The translations under genes were made by a program, and so were the position numbers. From Hydractinia symbiolongicarpus (taxonomy: Eukaryota; Cnidaria; Hydrozoa; Anthoathecata; Hydractiniidae), in assembly GCF_029227915.1 (NCBI RefSeq), contig NC_079880.1:33723501-33787500 (forward strand): 64,000 nucleotides of DNA, read 5' to 3'. Below are positions 8,158-17,630 of this stretch, in pieces (position 1 is the first letter of the stretch; each line of letters opens with the position of its first letter). The notes beneath the pieces are model-generated. The model saw nothing but the letters and a program-made list of their open reading frames with translations, was not told the DNA's origin and ran no database searches.

Positions 8158-8238
8158 GTTTGTTATTACTTTTATTTTATTTTTACTTTTATCTCAGTTA
8201 GCGTATACTTCATTAGACCTATGGCCTTTTATTCAAAC

Positions 8239-8784
8239 CTATTGTCTGCCGTCTCTTATGTGAAGGACAACTGATGTTCCCAGACTATCTTTTACCAGAT
8301 CTCCATTTTGATCAGTTATTTTCAAAGTAAGTGATTGAAGGTAACCACCCTTTAGTTTCTTATATTGTGGGTTTTTGGGCTCAATATGTGTAACATCACC
8401 ATACTTAGATATATGATATGTTAGCAGGTTATCGCTATATCTACCATTTTTAAGATTTAATGCATCCTCCAATTCATTCAGATTGAAATGTAATTCTGTT
8501 ATGTTGGTTAGCTTATTTGTTTTGATTACTCGAGGGTCTTTGATTAATGGTGTGAATGTGACATCACCCGCTAAAGATGCGTTCAACTCCCTGCCGGTGT
8601 ATTTTCCTTTCGGTAGCAACTTTTCGTCTTTTCCAATGGTCACTTTTAGTGGAGCTGTGATTTCATATGTAACATTGTCCGAAAACGTCTCTATGATCGC
8701 ATCTTTTGTACCAGTCTCGTTGTATATAGTGTGATACAAATAGATTGTCTTTTCACTATTTATGTCATTTATTGTGATATACAT
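8239..8784 (-). CDS. Candidate penton/minor capsid protein (181 aa)
   Basis: A 181-residue ORF, rich in beta-type segments, ending in a Leu/Val/His/Arg strand. It has no transmembrane helix or enzyme motif. Its size, composition and place next to the major capsid candidate fit a single-jelly-roll penton, which in such elements forms the vertices. It is divergently arranged with the plus-strand gene at 8823. It lies outside the tandem duplication and so is single copy. Function is inferred from context only. Confidence 0.45.
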   Translation of the reverse strand: MYITINDINSEKTIYLYHTIYNETGTKDAIIETFSDNVTYEITAPLKVTIGKDEKLLPKGKYTGRELNASLAGDVTFTPLIKDPRVIKTNKLTNITELHFNLNELEDALNLKNGRYSDNLLTYHISKYGDVTHIEPKNPQYKKLKGGYLQSLTLKITDQNGDLVKDSLGTSVVLHIRDGRQ

Positions 8785-8822
8785 TCTTATATTAGAGAGT
8801 GGAATTACTTAAATCAAAAAGA
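8785..8822. promoter_or_regulatory. Compact divergent promoter region
   Basis: Only 38 bp of AT-rich sequence separates the minus-strand ATG at 8784 from the plus-strand ATG at 8823. The two genes must share or overlap their start regions. No specific promoter motif is clear. An in-frame GTG lies at 8799, but the ATG at 8823 is the expected eukaryotic start. Confidence 0.45.
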
Positions 8823-10016
8823 ATGGATAGCATTTTCAAATACAACCCAAATGCGGCCTATAAGCCAAATGGAGGACTGGACCTTCAGATATTGGATGGG
8901 AAGGATCTATACAAACAGACCATTATTGTCTCCGAAAATGGCTCTTTTCCTGCTGTCTTTCCTAATATTTTTACCAATTACGAACTGAATCAAAACGAAC
9001 AACGTATGAAAATTTGGAATGAGCAACCGTTTAAATTATGGCAAACCCAACTCAATTTTGCCACTTGGTGTGCTTCAAGTGCTTGCGGAGTCAGTTCCGA
9101 ACACCTGAAAGAAGGTAGATCTATGATCAGATCGGTATATCGATTTCATGTCTATTATCACATTAGACGAATCATTAAGCGCTTGCAGACACCTCTACCT
9201 TTTGAAGATAGTTTTAATCAATATGACAATCCTTATTCAAACGAAGAATTTCTAAAAATATGTGGTGAATATGACGTCGATTCTAATCCTATGAAATACA
9301 GAGGTCAATACTTTTTCAGCTCATATCAAAAAAGACGTAAAAACTATCCAACTCCGGGTTTGAGTTATTTCACAGACGACTCCATGACACGATGGATTGT
9401 GGAAAAATCTAATGGCTTTACAAAAACAGGCCTTGTAAAGATTTCAAGCAGTGTTAGGGCGTATGATTATCTTGTTCTTAGTTCGCAAGCCTCAGCCCGT
9501 TCTTCTATCTTGGGTAATGATTCAAGCGCTTTGACGGCTCAAAGAGTTTTTATGAACAACCTTAAAGACATTGTTAACCGTAGGGTTGATATTCAGGAGG
9601 ACATTAAACGTTATCAGTATACGTTAAACTACGCTTCAAGTAAGGTTGATTATTCGGTTGGACAAGGCATTTATATGTTACCTAGTGACATGAATCTCAA
9701 AATTAAAACAGGGGTGGTAGGTTACAACAACAAGATTTTGATATCGGGTGAAGATCTGACGATTGGGATTAATCGAAAGGTTAATGTTATTGAAAAAACA
9801 GCTGAATCACATAAAAAGATTCCTGATAGGACATCCAGTCCTATTCCTATTCCAAGGACCTCCAGTCCTGATAAACACATTACTGATAAACATATTACCG
9901 ATAAACACATTACTGCACCTTACCACAAAGATACTACTCCTACACATGAAGATGAGAAGATCGCCCTTGTGATGGCCATGACAACAGGTTATTTCATATG
10001 GTATTTGTTTACATAA
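8823..10016 (+). CDS. Structural-type protein of the element with repeat tail and C-terminal membrane helix (397 aa)
   Basis: An intact 397-codon ORF from ATG 8823. The first ~320 residues form a mixed globular region with many Tyr, Arg and Ser. Then comes a Pro/Ser-rich linker with three DKHIT repeats (about residues 346-362) and a C-terminal membrane segment close to the stop. I recall this protein type as a constant neighbour of the ATPase and capsid genes in cnidarian elements, but it has no named function. The C-terminal anchor and large globular head suggest a virion surface or membrane-associated protein. It is the only long, intact plus-strand gene of the block. Confidence 0.6.
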   Translation: MDSIFKYNPNAAYKPNGGLDLQILDGKDLYKQTIIVSENGSFPAVFPNIFTNYELNQNEQRMKIWNEQPFKLWQTQLNFATWCASSACGVSSEHLKEGRSMIRSVYRFHVYYHIRRIIKRLQTPLPFEDSFNQYDNPYSNEEFLKICGEYDVDSNPMKYRGQYFFSSYQKRRKNYPTPGLSYFTDDSMTRWIVEKSNGFTKTGLVKISSSVRAYDYLVLSSQASARSSILGNDSSALTAQRVFMNNLKDIVNRRVDIQEDIKRYQYTLNYASSKVDYSVGQGIYMLPSDMNLKIKTGVVGYNNKILISGEDLTIGINRKVNVIEKTAESHKKIPDRTSSPIPIPRTSSPDKHITDKHITDKHITAPYHKDTTPTHEDEKIALVMAMTTGYFIWYLFT

Positions 10017-10034
10017 AGAATGACGTCAATTAAA

Positions 10035-10181
10035 TGTCAATCAAACCAGAATAACAATAGAGAACAATGCATTCCTTACATACCAAATATCCTTAGCAAC
10101 GGCTACTTTCGTTTTGACTTTTTCTTATGTAAACAACTTACTGGTATGTAGAATCCTATTGTTACAAGCGTTTGATTGACA
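10035..10181. repeat. Two-step inverted repeat after the 397-aa gene
   Basis: TGTCAATCAAAC (10035-10046) pairs with GTTTGATTGACA (10170-10181), and inside it TAACAATAG (10052-10060) pairs with CTATTGTTA (10156-10164). The arms enclose about 95 bp. It may be a terminal or regulatory hairpin of the element. Confidence 0.6.
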
Positions 10182-10184
10182 GAT

Positions 10185-10214
10185 GTTTTTTACAAGAGTC
10201 TTGTAACAAAAAAC
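10185..10214. terminator. Palindromic hairpin, third copy of the element's terminator-like signal
   Basis: TTACAAGA-G-TCTTGTAA with T-run before and A-run after, nearly the same as the hairpins at 2586 and 6185. It lies downstream of the gene ending at 10016. Its reuse after genes on both strands supports a 3'-end signal. Confidence 0.55.
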
Positions 10215-10325
10215 TGCTTACGTGTTGTTATTTGGGAATTTATGTTTTATTATCATTGATGGTATTACCACGTACGCTTGAGGCCATTATAGACACAGTT
10301 GAATCCTATCACTGTAATGGGCCCA

Positions 10326-11818
10326 GCCGGCACAAAGAGCTATAAAAGACGTCTTTTAGACATCTTCTGCTTTTCTAAAAGACGTCTTTTTTGGCGCTGA
10401 TTTGTCCGTCTATTATGCATCTTTTTAAGCATCTAAAAGAGGTCTTTTTAAAGATGCATTTCAAAAGGTCTCTTTTAGACGTCTTTTCAAAGACGTCTTT
10501 TAGACGTTTTTAAGAAATCTTTTACGATGTCTTTTAGACCTTTTATAGATGTAGAAGCGACTATAATGCATCTTTAATGCAACTTTTTAAATGCATCTTT
10601 AGAAAGACATCTTTTATCTATCTATAAGACGTCTTCCTTGGTTTTTGTTTTTTTTGTTTTTTTTATTCAACTTTTTAGAAAAAATAGGCATTATATGAAA
10701 TAAACAAAAGAGATATATTAAATGTATTTTGTCCTTTGTTTTTTGGAAATTTATACGTTTAAGGTACCCATGTCCCTGATCTTCTGACTGGGAGCGTTCG
10801 CAGGTTGGTCCCAATTATGCGTCGCATTTCTTGCTCATTCTTTGAAACGCTCGTGGACAGAATCTAGAGAGAAAAAAAGCTTATTTCCAGAGAAAGAACT
10901 TTCATAGAAACGTAGTCAGAAAACACACCATACATAGAAGGGCAACAACGTAATACATCAGCTAATACACTTACCTACTATAATTTTATAAATTAATTTG
11001 CCTTCTAGCGGAACTTTGTCTTTGTTGCTTTTTAAATTGGCTTGCGCCATCAATGTAGTAGTGAAGATCCTGACGAAAATTAAAATCTCTCTGATGCTTT
11101 CATTAAAATACCGCTAATTTTCATCGAAGAATATCCGCCAGGAGGTGCAGGAAAGCAAAATTACGATGTAATGAAAAAATCGTATTATTAAGGGTCGTTA
11201 AAATACATTAGTTTATAAAAATAATTAAAAGTGACGATTACCACTTTCATCAATTTCGTGAAAAATTGATTTCCGAAAAAAATAAACATGCTATCTAAGT
11301 TTGCGAACACCCCCGTTTTTTTAAATCGAATTTTTCATATAAAAAACGAACGTCTTTTAAAAGACGCATTTAAGACCACTTTTAGAAATAGGACAAGACG
11401 TCTATTAAAAGACGCGTTTTAGATGCATTATAGCAAGAAGAGAAAGACGTCTTTTAAAAGATATATTTTAGATAACTTTTAGATGTCTTTTAAAAAGACG
11501 TCTTTTGAAGATCTAAAAGACGTCTATTAAAAGACGCGTTTTAGATGCATTATAGCAAGAAGAGAAAGACGTCTTTTAAAAGATATATTTTAGATAACTT
11601 TTAGATGTCTTTTAAAAGACGTCTTTTGAAGATCTTCTAAAAGACATCTAAAATGCGTATACTACAAGATTCGAATTTATTTACTTTCAAAAGACGTATA
11701 AAAGGTGTCTTTTGAGAGACGTTCTTAAGAAGATGCATTAAAGATATCTTAATAGCGTTTTCTAACAGAAGATTTAAAAAAGACATTTTAAGACGTCTTT
11801 AAGACGTCTTGTGCCGGT
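10326..11818. mobile_element. Foldback-like non-autonomous DNA element made of AAAAGACGTCTTTT palindromes
   Basis: GCCGGCACAA at 10326 and TTGTGCCGG near 11809 form short terminal inverted repeats. Inside each end is an array of palindromic AAAAGACGTCTTTT and GACGTC words (10340-10640 and 11345-11815). The right array includes a 122-bp tandem duplication (11397-11518 and 11519-11638). The middle (10640-11340) is AT-rich and holds no convincing gene. No transposase is present. The superfamily is not determined. Confidence 0.6.
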
Positions 11819-11856
11819 TGGGGGGGGACACGGCGGGGGTGGGGGGATTGGGGGAC
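11819..11856 (+). other. G-rich run, potential G-quadruplex
   Basis: Four G-runs of five or more (7, 5, 6 and 5 Gs) occur within about 36 bp next to the end of the foldback-like element. It is a strong formal match to a G-quadruplex pattern in otherwise AT-rich DNA. Confidence 0.6.
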
Positions 11857-11990
11857 TCTTCTATCGTTGATTTAACGGATATGATCCATGATTTGACGTA
11901 AAATGGTAAAGTGCTAAGGGATTTTATGGACTCTTCTATCGTTGATTTAGCGGGTATGATCCATGATTTGACGATGATGACGATGTGATT
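11854..11990 (+). repeat. 85-bp direct repeat, two copies
   Basis: GACTCTTCTATCGTTGATTTA begins at 11854 and again at 11939, each followed by the same TATGATCCATGATTTGACG. It lies just 5' of the longer tandem repeats of the retroelement. Confidence 0.75.
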
Positions 11991-12004
11991 GCACTAACAT
12001 CCGC

Positions 12005-12540
12005 ATTTTCCTATCTCTCGTGCAACCACGTGATTTACCTGTAAGGCCTTTAATAGGCGGCAAAAGGCCGCATTACAGACTTTAAAGGCATGTGTTCATG
12101 CAGTTGACGGCGTTCCAAAGCCATGGCGCCAGGGAAAACGCCTTAGAACGTCGTAGCCAGTTCAGAGTGAAAGGACTAGACCAATGGTAACCTGCTCAAG
12201 AACGCGGAACCACGTGATTTACTTGTAAGGCCTTTATTTGGCAGCAAAAGACCGTATTGCGGGCTTTAGAGGCGTGGGCTCGTAGTTGTCGGCGTTCCAA
12301 AGCAATGGAGCCAGAGAAAACAACTTAGGACGTCGTAGTGCATTGAGAGTGGAAGGACTAGACCAATGGTAACCTGCGCAGGCACGCAGAACAACGTGAT
12401 TTACGTGTAAGGCATTTAATAGGCGGCAAAAGGCCGTATTTAGACCTTAGGCCGTATTTAGACCTTAGAACGTCGTAACCAATTGAGAGTGGAAGTTACC
12501 AAAGCGGTGAAAGATCATTGACGTCACCACCTCGTTTCCA
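12005..12540 (+). repeat. ~183-bp tandem repeats upstream of the retroelement ORF
   Basis: Three units are marked by AACCACGTGATTTAC or its variant at 12024, 12208 and 12390 (periods 184 and 182). The third is shortened and contains a small internal duplication around 12430-12465. Tandem 5' repeats acting as promoter units are known in several non-LTR retroelements, so a 5' UTR role is likely. Confidence 0.75.
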
Positions 12541-12781
12541 AGTTATTTTGCCTGAAAGTTTTAAGTGCACTGTAATGGCTTCATTAATTTAATATAGGAT
12601 ATTGACGTTAAAGTAGTGTTATGAAAACCGCGGTTGACGGTTAAAGATGGCGGACGTCTCCAATGCCAATTGATCGGAACAAAGTAAATGATCCGTCATG
12701 CAAGTTTCAATTAAGTGTCAAAACGCGAAGAATTAATTGAAGTAACGACGAAACATCATTTTCACAGTTTATTGGATAAAA

Positions 12782-15700
12782 ATGGTTAAAAGAGGTCATA
12801 AGCAACCATCGTCATCGAATTCAAGAATTGATAGTGTTGAGCAGAGTCAAGAGACTTTTCCGTGTATGAAATGTCACCGAAAGTTTAAAACATATAGAGG
12901 TTTGGTACAGCACTTGAAGTATTGTAAAGTGTTGACACAGAACATTGCACAAACACAACAGGATACAAATCAACAACGTAACGTTCCCGAAGACGCAACT
13001 TCATCTCAACATCATTTTGCTGATGCTCCAGAGAAGTTTTATTGGAGTAATGTTAAAGGAAGTGAAGCAGTCAATGACATCGAGGAATGTTACAGCAGAA
13101 TTGTTTATTGGAAACGAAACTTGTTTATGCTGCCTAATGGAAACGCAGGTAAATCCTACATACGTGAGACCACAAGATTGCTCAATGCGTGGATTGAAAA
13201 CACACCTGTAAGAGCTATAGCATTAAAAGCTATACATATCATGCCTGCTCTGCTGCTGCAAAAACCATCACAAGCATCGAAATCTAAGGAGCACGTAGAA
13301 GCATTAAACAGACGTCTAACACAATGGTTTAAAGGAGATTTTATGAGCTTAATGGATGAGGCACAGACGATTCAAAGCCGACTACCTAAAGTAATAAAAA
13401 AGCAAGATATTGCAGTTATTTCAAGGAAGTTCCGGAACCATATGCAAAAAGGAGATGTTCATAAAGCGATTAATGTGGTGACGAACAATATGTCTGGAGG
13501 AATACTTCCTTTGAATGACGAAACTCTTGAAATGCTAAGACAAAAACATTCTGAAGGAAGTGAATCATACGAAGACACGCTGATACAAGGTCCGATCAAA
13601 TCAGTTAATGCCGTTGTATATGACGTCATTGACGAAGACATGATAATGCGAGCAGCGAAGACAACAAAAGGCGGCTCCGGACCATCTGGAATGGATGCGA
13701 ATGGATGTATCAAAATCATAGCGTCTAGAGTTTATGGCGACACTGGAACAGATTTACGGAAAGCGATAGCTAAGTTTGCAAGAAGACTTTGCCATGAAGA
13801 AGTAAACGATAATTCTTTAGAGGCGTATTTAGGATGTCGTCTTGTGCCTTTAGACAAGAACCCTGGTCTTAGACCTATCGGAGTAGGAGAGGTTTTAAGA
13901 CGCATTATTGGAAAAGCCGTGATGTACGCATCAAAGAATGATGTTATTGAATCTTGTTCAAAAATTCAAATGTGCTCCGGTCATGAATCTGGGTGCGAAG
14001 CTGCTATACATGCAATGAAAGATGCATACTCTAGTGAAGAAGCCGAATGTGTCTTATTAGTTGATGCTGCAAATGCCTTCAATAGCTTGAACCGTAGTGC
14101 AACACTTCATAATACCAAGATCATTTGCCCGATTCTAGCAACATACATCAACAACTGCTACATAAAGCCTGCGAGACTTTTTGTGATTGGTGGAACTGAA
14201 CTGAGTTCAAGAGAAGGTACCACTCAAGGCGACCCGTTGGGGATGGCCATTTACGCAATAGGACTCACACCATTACTTGATAGAATGAAAAACATTGCTG
14301 ATATTGATATGAAATTGGTAGCTTTTGCTGATGACTTAACAGCTGTTGGAAATTTTTCCACCATTCGGAAATGGTGGGACGAGCTCATTGTGGAAGGCCC
14401 AAAATTTGGTTACCAACCACAGCCAAAGAAATCATGGCTAATTGTGAAAGATAAGAACATTGAAGGAGCAAAAACACACTTCAAAGAAACAAATATCCAA
14501 ATTACATGTACAGGAGAACGACATCTCGGAGCAGTTATTGGCAGTGAGACTTTTCGAAAAGAGTACGTTGAAGACATTGTCGCGAAATGGGTGAAAGAAA
14601 TCACACTAATTTCAGAAATAGCTGTTATCGAACCACAAGCAGCTTACACATGCTATGTTAGTGGATATCAACATCGCTTCACATACTATTTACGGACCAT
14701 CCCAGAAATATCATCATTACTGCGACCAGTGGAAAGTGTAATAAGACACCAACTGTTGCCGGCTATTACTGGTGGTCATATTGTAAACGATGTAGAGAGG
14801 GAGCTAATGTCCTTGCCACCACGTCTCGGGGGTCTAGGAATAAAAATCCTTGAGAATGTTTCTGACACAGAATACGAGAATTCTCGGAAAATGACGACGG
14901 AGCTCGTAAATATTCTTCTCAAACAAAATGAAAATGCGAACGAGATCAGCAAAACGAAAAGCCAAATAAAGTCTGAGAGAAATAAAAGCCATCAAAACAT
15001 TCTGCAAGGACTATTGTCACAAATGGATGAAAGTGCTAAGAGGCAGAACGAAGCAAATCAGGAAATAGGTGCGTCAAAATGGTTGACGACTCTGCCAATA
15101 AAAGAGAGTGGTTACTACCTCACAAAGGAGCAGTTTTTCGACGCATTGAGAATTCGATATAACTGGGAATTACCCAGGTTACCATTTGAATGTGCATGTG
15201 GCTCAAAGTTTGATCTTGCTCATGCGTTATCCTGCAAAAAGGGTGGGTTTGTCACACAACGTCATAACGAAGTTCGTGATATAACTGCTCAGCTTTTGAA
15301 AGAAGTGTGTAAAGACGTACGAATTGAACCGATGCTTGCTCCACTACAAAACGAACGCTTTGACCAGAAAAGTGCGATCACAACCAATGAAGCTCGATTA
15401 GATGTTAGCGCACTTGGTTTCTGGATTCCTGGCCAACGGGTATTCTGCGATGTCAGGGTCTTTGACCTTAACGCCCAGAGGTATAGGAACACAGAAATCA
15501 AACGTTGCTATGAAAGAAATGAGCAAGAAAAGAAAAGGTTATACAACGAAAGGGTTTTGCAGGTTGAAAATGGTTCTTTTACACCTTTGGTGTTTTCTAC
15601 ACACGGTGGGTTAGGAAGAGAATGCAAGAGATTCTATCAACGTCTTGCTGAGTTGATAGCAGATAAACGTGGTATACCAACGTCTATCGCTACGACGTTT

Positions 15701-15844
15701 GTCAGAACGAAAATTTGCTTTTCGTTACTCCGATCGACATTGCTATGCCTGCGTGGATCAAGATCATTGCGGCGGGATGTTAACATATCTGATATCGACA
15801 TGTCTTTGACCAACACACTATCGGAAATAAGGGAATTCCGATAG
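12782..15844 (+). CDS. Intact non-LTR retrotransposon polyprotein: zinc finger, reverse transcriptase, restriction-like endonuclease (1020 aa)
   Basis: One uninterrupted 1020-codon ORF. In order: an N-terminal C-x2-C-x12-H-x3-C zinc finger (residues 28-48); a reverse transcriptase with motif A VDAANAFNS (about 426-434), motif B TTQGDP, catalytic FADD (about 515-518) and the downstream HLG motif; a CCHC knuckle CACG...H...C (about 803-817); and a restriction-like nuclease with RLDVSA (about 872) and a DVRVFD strand (about 890). This layout is that of the early-branching, site-selective CRE/R2/NeSL/Hero-type LINEs, which prime reverse transcription at a nicked target. No stop or frameshift is present, so the copy may be young. 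The exact clade and target site are not determined. Confidence 0.88.
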   Translation: MVKRGHKQPSSSNSRIDSVEQSQETFPCMKCHRKFKTYRGLVQHLKYCKVLTQNIAQTQQDTNQQRNVPEDATSSQHHFADAPEKFYWSNVKGSEAVNDIEECYSRIVYWKRNLFMLPNGNAGKSYIRETTRLLNAWIENTPVRAIALKAIHIMPALLLQKPSQASKSKEHVEALNRRLTQWFKGDFMSLMDEAQTIQSRLPKVIKKQDIAVISRKFRNHMQKGDVHKAINVVTNNMSGGILPLNDETLEMLRQKHSEGSESYEDTLIQGPIKSVNAVVYDVIDEDMIMRAAKTTKGGSGPSGMDANGCIKIIASRVYGDTGTDLRKAIAKFARRLCHEEVNDNSLEAYLGCRLVPLDKNPGLRPIGVGEVLRRIIGKAVMYASKNDVIESCSKIQMCSGHESGCEAAIHAMKDAYSSEEAECVLLVDAANAFNSLNRSATLHNTKIICPILATYINNCYIKPARLFVIGGTELSSREGTTQGDPLGMAIYAIGLTPLLDRMKNIADIDMKLVAFADDLTAVGNFSTIRKWWDELIVEGPKFGYQPQPKKSWLIVKDKNIEGAKTHFKETNIQITCTGERHLGAVIGSETFRKEYVEDIVAKWVKEITLISEIAVIEPQAAYTCYVSGYQHRFTYYLRTIPEISSLLRPVESVIRHQLLPAITGGHIVNDVERELMSLPPRLGGLGIKILENVSDTEYENSRKMTTELVNILLKQNENANEISKTKSQIKSERNKSHQNILQGLLSQMDESAKRQNEANQEIGASKWLTTLPIKESGYYLTKEQFFDALRIRYNWELPRLPFECACGSKFDLAHALSCKKGGFVTQRHNEVRDITAQLLKEVCKDVRIEPMLAPLQNERFDQKSAITTNEARLDVSALGFWIPGQRVFCDVRVFDLNAQRYRNTEIKRCYERNEQEKKRLYNERVLQVENGSFTPLVFSTHGGLGRECKRFYQRLAELIADKRGIPTSIATTFVRTKICFSLLRSTLLCLRGSRSLRRDVNISDIDMSLTNTLSEIREFR

Positions 15845-16164
15845 CCGAAATAGTATTATATATTATATATTTTGAGCGGCGGTCTCTCGCTATAGAAATA
15901 GACCAAAACAAAATTATATAAAATAACGTATGTTTGAATTTTCAAGGTATCAAGCCGAATAAACGGATGATACTATGTAATTTTATAATTTCTAAATATA
16001 ATATAAAGTAGTGTTATTTTCGTCCCACCGTAACGTTAGATAGATTACCAAATCGGACATCATAAGTTTTTCGGCGACATCAAAAGAAAAAGAACACATC
16101 CACTTTGCCTGTTACAGACACACAGACAGACAGACTGTCCGTATTATGATAAGAGACAAGTAGA

Positions 16165-16300
16165 CTAGGCCCGTGGAAAAATCCACTTTAAGGCAAAAAA
16201 ATAATTAAAAAGTTCTGTCATTTGATTTCAACATTTCAAACTGAAATGTCGGAAAAGCAATGAGCAAGCAGTAAATTTCAAATCAACAAAAATAATTTTG
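16165..16300 (-). mobile_element. Helitron-like 3' end fragment
   Basis: On the minus strand a small hairpin GTGGA-TTT-TCCAC is followed by CGGGC and the terminal CTAG. Related ends occur near 43068 and at 49885. The limits are uncertain. Confidence 0.4.
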
Positions 16301-17600
16301 AAAGCATGGTTCCTCCTCACACAAGTTTACATTAAATGTAGAACACAAAGGTTTCTGAGGAGCAAATCAAAATATGAACAAAAATCAGTTCAATTGGCAT
16401 GTTCTATATGGATATGAAACCCATCAAATTCAATTCAGAAAAAGCAGTCTTTTCAGTGCATACAAAAATACAACTTGTGTGGATTATCAATTTTTTTTAG
16501 TATATATACTTGCATATGGTCCTCCCTCACAACAGTTAAACAGTTTCAGTCTGAACATTCAGTAATTTTTCATTATCACCAAATATTTATTCCCGCAAAA
16601 TTTTGTGAAATTCTTAACAAAAACAAAAACATGAAATCGTGGACTTTTTTTCCAGCAAAACTGACATTACTTACAGTTAGTTTAAAGTTTAAAAAAAGTT
16701 TATAACACAAAATATAAAAAAATCAACTTACACAACAGCTCACAGTCTAAATGTAGAAAAATCTGTTCTTTTAGTATTTTGCATGTGGTTTTTTTCCACA
16801 ACAGTTTACACAGCATTAAAAATACAGCAATTGCAATACAAACAATATAAACTGCAGCCATACTATTCTCTCCTGTGAAATTTTAACCACAAATGTCAAA
16901 AACCCAGGTAAATTTCAAAATGTCAACAACCTTTGTAAAAATATCAACCACCACCCTTGTAAAAATATATAACCTGGTAATTTACGGAGCATGAAGGTAA
17001 TATTAGATAAGTCAGATACCCAGTTAATTATAGTTATCTTCCATCAGGCGATTTTAAAGATACTGGAAAGCAATAAGGCTGGACAGTTCCACCTAAAAAG
17101 TAATGGTAGTGAAGATGAATTAATCCACTGTTCCAGCTATTGAGAAATGCTGATGAACTGAACGAAAACCCCTTCGCGCCATCTGACTGCTGAGATGTCG
17201 AAGAGGCAAATAATGAAGAAAATTCAATAGACGTAGTTGAAGATGAAGGCGACTATCTCAATATTGAAGATTTGTAAAAACCTTGTAAAATGGATCTAGC
17301 ATGTCAAAAACAATTTTTTCATAAACGCACTTCTTTTATTAATGCCCCTACTCTAATCAACCTCTAATCTAATCCTCTAAACATCTTAAATTTTTTATTA
17401 ACGCCTAGGGCGTTGAATAGAGAAAATACGGTAACTGTATTTTTCGTCTGCGTTACCATAACCTGCAAATTCGCCATTATGAATGCAGCGTTTTCGTAAC
17501 AGCGTGGCCATGTGATGAGAAAAGGTAAATTTTAATGAAATCTTTTGGCTTTTTTGGAGATGCCGAATCAGAAAGAAAGTAATAATTATTGAATTCTTTA
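16301..17600. other. AT-rich spacer without recognised gene
   Basis: Low-complexity AT-rich DNA with short poly-A and poly-T runs. ORFs of up to 76 codons here show no domain pattern. I see no RNA gene or repeat structure I can support. Confidence 0.5.
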
Positions 17601-17630
17601 TCCAAACCAGATATATTTTCGATATAGGAA

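Larger units (their letters stand above)
12005..16160 (+). mobile_element. Full-length-looking retroelement with 5' repeats and 3' UTR
   Basis: Includes the 183-bp repeats, a 5' UTR (12541-12781), the ORF and a 3' region (15845-16160) ending in ACAG-type repeats and an AT-rich TATTATGATAA end. Pieces of both UTRs also occur in short copies near 45.3-45.5 kb and 62.9-63.1 kb, which supports these limits. The exact 3' boundary may be blurred by a neighbouring repeat starting near 16165. Confidence 0.7.

Noticed and set aside
8799-8822. Earlier GTG start for the 397-aa gene
   Set aside because: A non-ATG start is unlikely in an animal element when a good ATG lies 24 bp downstream.
10340-11815. 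CRISPR-like array
   Set aside because: Units are palindromic, irregular and without unique spacers of constant length, in a eukaryotic genome.
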